Shown: positions 7,323 to 11,308 of the stretch, in pieces
Layout of the letters: every line of letters begins with the position of its first letter
Position numbering within the stretch: the stretch's first letter is position 1
Assembly (NCBI RefSeq): GCF_014306095.1
Contig: NZ_JACRWC010000119.1
Coordinates: forward strand, 1 to 11,308
Source: Lentihominibacter faecis
Lineage (GTDB): Bacteria > Bacillota > Clostridia > Peptostreptococcales > Anaerovoracaceae
Length of the DNA: 11,308 bases
Direction: 5' to 3'
The notes under the pieces: model-generated
Database searches by the model: none
Seen by the model: the letters and a program-made list of their open reading frames with translations, nothing else
Told to the model about the DNA's origin: nothing
Position numbers and translations under genes: made by a program

Positions 7323-8146
7323 CGTTCGAATACTGTGACAAGATGGTAGAAGACTTTGAAAAGGTAATCGAACATCCTGTTCGCGAAAAATCTTCTGTGT
7401 ACTATACCGGAGTCGATCTGGGAACCGCGTGTGTAGTGATCGCGGTTCTGGATGAGAACAAAAGACCGGTAGCAGGCGCATATCGTTATGCGGACGTAGT
7501 CCGGGACGGCATGGTAGTGGATTATATCGGTGCCGTTCAGATCGTAAGAGAACTGAAGGAGCAGATCGAAGAGCAGCTGGACACCGAGCTGATCTATGCG
7601 GCAGGAGCGATCCCGCCGGGAACGGATCTTTTAGACTCGGGTGCAGTCAAGAACGTGATCCAGGGAGCCGGATTCGAATGTACGAATCTGCTGGATGAAT
7701 CAACGGCTGCCAACCAGGTGCTTCAGATGAAAAATGGAGCTGTGGTAGATATCGGCGGCGGTACGACCGGTATTTCCATCTTAAAGGATGGAGAAGTGGT
7801 GTATATCGCAGATGAGCCTACCGGCGGTACTCATTTTTCACTGGTGATCGCAGGAGCTTATGGGAAGTCTTTTCAGGAAGCGGAAGTTTTCAAGAGAGAC
7901 GAATCTCATCACAAGGAACTGGCACCGGTCATCAAACCGGTGGTAGACAAGGTATCTTCGATCATCAGCAATCACATTAAAGGACATCAGGTCGATGAAA
8001 TTTCACTGGTCGGTGGTACCTGCTGCTTCACAGGGATCGAAGATATGATCGAAAAGAAGACAGGGGTATATACCCATAAACCACACAATCCGATGTTTGT
8101 AACGCCGCTCGGTATTGCACTGAGCTGCAAACAGGAAGAGATGTAG
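7304..8146 (+). CDS. eutJ: EutJ-like actin/Hsp70-fold ATPase (putative chaperone)
   Basis: 280 residues with the actin/Hsp70 ATPase layout: phosphate-1 loop GVDLGTACVV (36-45), phosphate-2 loop VVDIGGGTTGISIL (147-160) and an adenosine motif LVGGTCCFTGIED (235-247). EutJ-type size and motifs distinguish it from full DnaK, which has a substrate-binding domain that is absent here. Its role in ethanolamine and GRM loci is presumed to be chaperone or reactivase, but it has not been firmly shown to my knowledge. The start at 7304 lies within the end of the preceding gene and is supported by GGGAGG 6 bases upstream. The stop is 15 bases before the next gene. Confidence 0.92.
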   Translation: MSEKSVAFEYCDKMVEDFEKVIEHPVREKSSVYYTGVDLGTACVVIAVLDENKRPVAGAYRYADVVRDGMVVDYIGAVQIVRELKEQIEEQLDTELIYAAGAIPPGTDLLDSGAVKNVIQGAGFECTNLLDESTAANQVLQMKNGAVVDIGGGTTGISILKDGEVVYIADEPTGGTHFSLVIAGAYGKSFQEAEVFKRDESHHKELAPVIKPVVDKVSSIISNHIKGHQVDEISLVGGTCCFTGIEDMIEKKTGVYTHKPHNPMFVTPLGIALSCKQEEM

Positions 8147-8148
8147 AC

Positions 8149-8154
8149 AGGAGG
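8149..8154 (+). promoter_or_regulatory. Strong ribosome binding site supporting a GTG start
   Basis: A perfect AGGAGG lies 7 bases before the GTG at 8162. This supports GTG rather than a later ATG as the start of the extended BMC-H-like gene. Confidence 0.8.
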
Positions 8155-8161
8155 CGCTGAC

Positions 8162-8467
8162 GTGGAGATTAGAATCATAAAATCACCATCACCGGGCACT
8201 GTGGACATCCTGATGCGCCGGAAAGGATCTCTGAAATCAGAGGTTCCGCCGCTGATAGATGCCATTGGTCTGGTACAGGGCAGGATGATCGAAATGGTTG
8301 TCGCTGCGGATATCGCAGAAAAAACGGTTGGCGTAACCGTAGAGGATATTCGGGGAAGCTGCCCGCAGAATATGATACTGCTGGCGATCTTCGGCGATAC
8401 AGCGTCTGTAGAGTCAGCACTTGCACAGATCAAACAGGAAGCGGAAGGAGGAAGCAAGTACTTATGA
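8162..8467 (+). CDS. Divergent BMC-H-like shell protein with N-terminal extension
   Basis: 101 residues. The stretch from about 33 onward follows canonical BMC order: strand DAIGLVQGRMIEMVVAADIA (helix 1), then VGVTVEDIRG, the strand NMILLAIFGD, and helix TASVESALAQI. It lacks the typical 'IET' and GSG pore signatures. Before it sits an unusual basic N-terminal segment of about 30 residues (MEIRIIKSPSPGTVDILMRR). Relatives in glycyl-radical compartments are often annotated only as a BMC-domain protein; that is from general memory. Its position between eutJ and the vertex gene supports a shell or shell-adaptor role. The GTG start is set by a strong AGGAGG. It overlaps the next gene by ATGA. 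Confidence 0.8.
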   Translation: MEIRIIKSPSPGTVDILMRRKGSLKSEVPPLIDAIGLVQGRMIEMVVAADIAEKTVGVTVEDIRGSCPQNMILLAIFGDTASVESALAQIKQEAEGGSKYL

Positions 8468-8730
8468 TTACAGCTAGATTAACGGATCATATCTGGTCCA
8501 CAAGAAAAGCAGAATCCCTCAACGGCCTGAAACTGATGCAGGCTGAAATCATCGGAGGCGGTACGGATACAGGCAAGAAAATCATCGTTGTTGACATTAT
8601 CAGTGCAGGAATCGGCGACAGAGTTGTTGTAACGACCGGTTCTTCTGCCAGAAGAATGCTGGGCGATGACAATATGCCGGTCGATGCCGTCGTAGTTGGA
8701 ATCATCGACGAAGATTGTGAATTTGAATGA
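8464..8730 (+). CDS. eutN: EutN/CcmL-type shell vertex pentamer (BMC-P)
   Basis: An 88-residue EutN/CcmL (PF03319) protein that caps the vertices of the icosahedral shell. It starts MITARLTDHIWSTRKAESLN, a typical opening with the 'K...L.G.KL' pattern continuing as LNGLKLMQAEII. The core contains VVDIISAGIGDRVVVTTGSS, matching the family's 'D.vGAG.Gd.Vlv..GssaR' pattern. SARRML follows, with a short acidic tail (IDEDCEFE). Length is within the usual 80-100. Its start is coupled to the preceding BMC-H stop. Confidence 0.95.
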   Translation: MITARLTDHIWSTRKAESLNGLKLMQAEIIGGGTDTGKKIIVVDIISAGIGDRVVVTTGSSARRMLGDDNMPVDAVVVGIIDEDCEFE

Positions 8731-8734
8731 TGAA

Positions 8735-8740
8735 GTGAGG
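8735..8740 (+). promoter_or_regulatory. Ribosome binding site that fixes the pduS-like start
   Basis: GTGAGG lies 7 bases before the ATG at 8748 and only 1 base before the in-frame ATG at 8742, so 8748 is the preferred start. Confidence 0.65.
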
Positions 8741-8747
8741 TATGAGG

Positions 8748-10076
8748 ATGAATCTTTTAGATCAGATAAAAGATGCCGGAATCATTGGTGCGGGTGGAGC
8801 AGGTTTTCCTACCCATGCAAAACTCACATCAGAGGCAGAATACATACTGATGAACGGAGCGGAATGTGAACCGCTGCTGCGCGTTGACCAGCAGCTGATG
8901 GCAATTTACCCGGATGAGATCATCAAGGGTTTTGCAGAAGCCGGCAGACTGGTAAACGCGAAAAAAGCGATCATCGGTATCAAGAGTAAACATGGAGAAG
9001 TCATCGAACTTCTTAAAGAACGGATCAAAGCTCTCCAGCTGGATGGATACGTGGAGGTGGGAGAACTTCCTGACGTATATCCGGCAGGTGACGAGCAGGT
9101 GCTGGTATACCAGCTGACCGGAAGAGTCGTTCCGGAAACAGGGATCCCGATCATGGTAGGATGTGTTGTAGTCAACTCAGAGACAGCACTTAATATCTAT
9201 AAGGCTTCCCAGGGAATTCCGGTAACGGAGAAGTACATCACTGTAACAGGCGATGTACCAAACCGGGTGACAGTAAAAGTTCCTGTTGGAACACCGGTCA
9301 TGGATGTGCTGAAACTTTCGGGAATCGAAGATTTCACCGACTATGCAGTCATCGACGGCGGTCCTATGATGGGACCTGTGAAGACGGATATCGGCGGATT
9401 CATCACGAAGAAGAACAAAGGCTTCGTGATCCTGAAAAAAAGCCATTTCCTGATCCGTAAGAAATCGGTCACGATGGAACAGGCGAGAAGAGTCAACAAA
9501 GCGACTTGTGAACAGTGCCGGATGTGCACGGACATGTGTCCGCGTTATCTTCTGGGACACAACATGCAGCCGCATAAGATGATGAGAGTTCTCAACTATA
9601 AGATCGATGACCTGGAAGGACAGAAAATTGCACAGCTTTGCTGTCAGTGCAATATGTGTGAACTTTTCGCCTGTCCGGCAGGTCTCCATCCTAGGATGGC
9701 GAACCTGTACTTTAAAGAAAAACTGGCAGAACAGAAGATCAAATATAAGCCGGAAAAGACGGAGTTCGAACCGCGTTCGATTCGTCCGTACCGTCTGGTT
9801 CCGAGCAAGCGGCTGATCGCAAGACTGGGACTTCGCGATTTCGATCTCCCGGCGCCGATGACGGACATGGAGTTCTCACCGGCAGTGATCCGCATTTCCA
9901 CAAGACAGCATGTGGGTGCGCCGGCAGCTCCGGTAGTAAGTGTCGGACAGCAGGTGCAGGCCGGACAGATGATCGGGCAGATACCGGAAGGCAGCCTTGG
10001 GGCAGCGATCCATACAAGTATCAGCGGCACGGTCAGCGAAGTGACGGCAGACTATATTGAGATAAGGAGGAATTAA
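8748..10076 (+). CDS. pduS: PduS/RnfC-like flavin and Fe-S oxidoreductase
   Basis: 442 residues. The N-terminus DAGIIGAGGAGFPTHAKL (9-26) is the RnfC/NuoF-type nucleotide and FMN-binding region. An SLBB-like middle region holds the VTVKVPVGTPVMDVLKLSGI stretch. Two four-Cys motifs follow: CX2CX2CX3C at Cys254/257/260/264 and CX2CX2CX4C at Cys298/301/304/309, with an extra Cys299. The C-terminus (VGAPAAPVVSVGQQVQAGQM, then TSISGTVSEV) is a lipoyl-like barrel-sandwich domain. No membrane segments are seen. In propanediol compartments PduS has been studied as a cobalamin reductase. No cobalamin enzyme is present here, so electron transfer or cofactor recycling across the shell with the adjoining PduT-like trimer is more likely (inference). 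Start 8748 is chosen over 8742 by ribosome-binding-site spacing. Its stop is 1 base before the pduT-like ATG. Confidence 0.93.
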   Translation: MNLLDQIKDAGIIGAGGAGFPTHAKLTSEAEYILMNGAECEPLLRVDQQLMAIYPDEIIKGFAEAGRLVNAKKAIIGIKSKHGEVIELLKERIKALQLDGYVEVGELPDVYPAGDEQVLVYQLTGRVVPETGIPIMVGCVVVNSETALNIYKASQGIPVTEKYITVTGDVPNRVTVKVPVGTPVMDVLKLSGIEDFTDYAVIDGGPMMGPVKTDIGGFITKKNKGFVILKKSHFLIRKKSVTMEQARRVNKATCEQCRMCTDMCPRYLLGHNMQPHKMMRVLNYKIDDLEGQKIAQLCCQCNMCELFACPAGLHPRMANLYFKEKLAEQKIKYKPEKTEFEPRSIRPYRLVPSKRLIARLGLRDFDLPAPMTDMEFSPAVIRISTRQHVGAPAAPVVSVGQQVQAGQMIGQIPEGSLGAAIHTSISGTVSEVTADYIEIRRN

Positions 10077-10077
10077 G

Positions 10078-10626
10078 ATGCAGAGAGCAATAGGAATGGT
10101 TGAATTCAACAGCATCGCCAGAGGCATTTACGCTGCAGACCAGATGGTCAAGATTTCTGAAGTAGAAATCGTAACGGCAGCATCGACATGTCCGGGCAAG
10201 TACATCGCCATCGTTCACGGTGATGTGGCAGCCGTTGAAGATTCTGTCCGCATCGGTGAACGGATGGCGGAGGAGTTCTTTGTAGATTCCATCGTAATTC
10301 CTAATGTAGATCCCGGAGTATTCCCGGCGATCACAGGAGCAACGATGCCGGACCGCGTACAGGCGATCGGGATCATGGAATCTTTCTCCCTGGCAACAAT
10401 GATCATCTGTGCAGATCAGATTTTAAAAGCAGCAGAGCTGCAGGCGATCGAACTTCGTCTCGGTAACGGACTGGGCGGCAAGGCATACTTCACCTACACA
10501 GGTGATGTGGCAGCAGTCAAGGCCGGAACTGATGCAGGCGAAGCCATCGCACAGGAGAAGGGTCTTCTGGTAAATTCGGAAGTCATCCCTTCGCCGTCAG
10601 AACTGTTAGTACCATCTCTTCTGTAA
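10078..10626 (+). CDS. pduT: PduT-like Fe-S shell trimer (tandem BMC-T)
   Basis: 182 residues with two BMC domains (AIGMVEFNSIARGIYAADQM at 4-23; QAIGIMESFSLATMIICADQ later). It is close to Salmonella PduT in length (184) and motifs: TCPGKYIAIVHGDVAAVEDS versus the PduT 'ICPGKFLLMLGGD' segment, and GNGLGGKAYFTYTGDVAAVK in domain 2. Cys38 falls at the same number as the PduT Cys that holds a [4Fe-4S] cluster in the central pore of the trimer. An electron-passing pore is therefore likely. AAGGAGG lies 7 bases upstream. The adjoining pduS-like gene is its probable partner, as in pdu operons. It is the second tandem shell protein in the window and differs from the one at the left edge, which lacks this Cys. 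Confidence 0.95.
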   Translation: MQRAIGMVEFNSIARGIYAADQMVKISEVEIVTAASTCPGKYIAIVHGDVAAVEDSVRIGERMAEEFFVDSIVIPNVDPGVFPAITGATMPDRVQAIGIMESFSLATMIICADQILKAAELQAIELRLGNGLGGKAYFTYTGDVAAVKAGTDAGEAIAQEKGLLVNSEVIPSPSELLVPSLL

Positions 10627-10693
10627 GATGTGTATTATCATAGATAACAATTTATTACTTGAAGCAGTGCGATAGATGAAAGGATGTGGACAC

Positions 10694-11308
10694 ATGAAAC
10701 GACTGATTTGTGCAAAGGAAGTTGAAGCTTGTGCACAGCAGGGTCATAAAGTAATGTACATCGACGCAGACACGCTCATTACGCCATCCGCAAAGGATGC
10801 TGCAGCGGTAGCTGACATCGAATTCAAGGTTGGCGAACCGCAGGCAGAATGCTGCAGCGCGCAGCCGTGTGAAGCAGCACCGGCACAGGATGCGCACGCA
10901 TGCGCTCCGGCGGCAGCAGGCGGAATCGACAGCGAGCTGATCTACAAGGCGCTCAAGACGCTGATGGATAAAGGCATGCTGGGAAGCGTAATGAATTCCA
11001 TCGGTCAGGACGTTCCTTATGTATCCGAAAGCGACGGAAACGGTTTTGTAAAGCTGGTTCGCAGCAATACAGCCAAGTGGGAACCGCTGGATACAGGAAA
11101 TCCTGCAGACAAAGTATTTTACAATGAACTGATCGGTGCAGACGATGGATCGGCAATGAATGCCGGATTCATGACGATTGAAAACTGCAGCTTCCCTTGG
11201 GATGTTGCCTGTCAGGAAATTTATTACGTCGTAGACGGTACGTTAACGGTGGAAAAGGACGGTCGGATCTTTACCGGAAATCCGGGAGACTGCCTGTTCT
11301 TCCAGAAT
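10694..11308 (+). CDS. eutQ: EutQ-like cupin protein, 3' end cut by the window
   Basis: 205 codons are visible and the frame is still open at the last base. E. coli EutQ has 233 residues, so perhaps 30 are missing. The N-terminus KRLICAKEVEACA...DTLITPSAKDAA matches the EutQ N-terminal domain. The C-terminal cupin half is recognisable from ADDGSAMNAGFMTIENCSFP, WDVACQEIYYVVDGTLTVEK and GNPGDCLFF. EutQ has been linked to acetate kinase activity and to shell assembly in ethanolamine compartments; a role here is inferred by analogy. The interdomain linker (about 48-77) is unusual in holding four Cys (53, 54, 59 and 70) in an Ala/Pro-rich context. The ATG at 10694 has AAAGGA 9 bases upstream. The 67 bases before it form the longest gene-free gap in the operon. 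Confidence 0.9.
   Translation, partial: MKRLICAKEVEACAQQGHKVMYIDADTLITPSAKDAAAVADIEFKVGEPQAECCSAQPCEAAPAQDAHACAPAAAGGIDSELIYKALKTLMDKGMLGSVMNSIGQDVPYVSESDGNGFVKLVRSNTAKWEPLDTGNPADKVFYNELIGADDGSAMNAGFMTIENCSFPWDVACQEIYYVVDGTLTVEKDGRIFTGNPGDCLFFQN

Noticed and set aside
10626..10635. AGATGTGTAT, equal to the first 10 bases of the same Nextera mosaic end, just after the pduT-like gene.
   Set aside because: The match stops after 10 bases, it overlaps a proper stop codon, and the operon continues sensibly on both sides (pduT-like then eutQ-like). I treat it as coincidence rather than a chimeric junction.
10635..10647. A short dyad TTATC-ATA-GATAA in the AT-rich 67-base gap before eutQ, possibly an operator or internal promoter element.
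   Set aside because: The arms are only 5 bases, no convincing -35/-10 pair is visible, and there is no T-tract or GC-rich stem for a terminator. It is too weak to call.

Overview
This window is one uninterrupted plus-strand operon segment from a choline-degrading, glycyl-radical-enzyme bacterial microcompartment of the GRM1 type. It is cut at both ends. The core is choline trimethylamine-lyase (cutC) and its radical-SAM activase (cutD). Base composition is near 50% GC by eye. Genes are tightly packed with several 4-base ATGA overlaps, ribosome binding sites are strong and AGGAGG-like, and TTG and GTG starts are used. With a short, non-fused CutC, this fits an anaerobic Firmicute (Clostridia), probably gut-associated. 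Desulfovibrio-like hosts also carry GRM1 loci and are not excluded. The taxonomic guess is inference.

Layout. Bases 1-13 equal the last 13 bases of the Tn5/Nextera mosaic-end adapter, so the left edge is almost certainly a contig end with untrimmed adapter. Next come a tandem-domain shell protein (BMC-T) missing its first codon or codons (15-653), an aldehyde-dehydrogenase-fold protein lacking the catalytic Cys (701-2191), cutC (2228-4831) and cutD (4864-5808). An accessory block follows: EutS/PduU-type shell hexamer (5831-6184), EutP/PduV GTPase-like protein (6181-6639), EutT-like protein with eroded motifs (6636-7322), EutJ chaperone-like ATPase (7304-8146), an N-terminally extended BMC-H-like protein (8162-8467), EutN-type vertex pentamer (8464-8730), PduS-like flavin/Fe-S protein (8748-10076), PduT-like Fe-S shell trimer (10078-10626), and a 3'-truncated EutQ (10694-11308, runs off the end). 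No stretch over 70 bases lacks a gene, and I see no terminator or promoter inside.

How the genes work together. CutC, loaded with a glycyl radical by CutD, would split choline into trimethylamine and acetaldehyde inside the protein shell. The acetaldehyde would normally be disproportionated to acetyl-CoA and ethanol. The only aldehyde dehydrogenase homologue here looks catalytically dead. The active one, the alcohol dehydrogenase, phosphotransacylase and major BMC-H shell proteins are therefore expected outside the window. PduS and PduT could pass electrons across the shell. EutP and EutQ relatives have been linked to acetate kinase activity in ethanolamine compartments. The notable biology is a set of apparent pseudoenzymes (Cys-less dehydrogenase, eroded EutT) kept intact in an otherwise functional compartment operon that needs no cobalamin.
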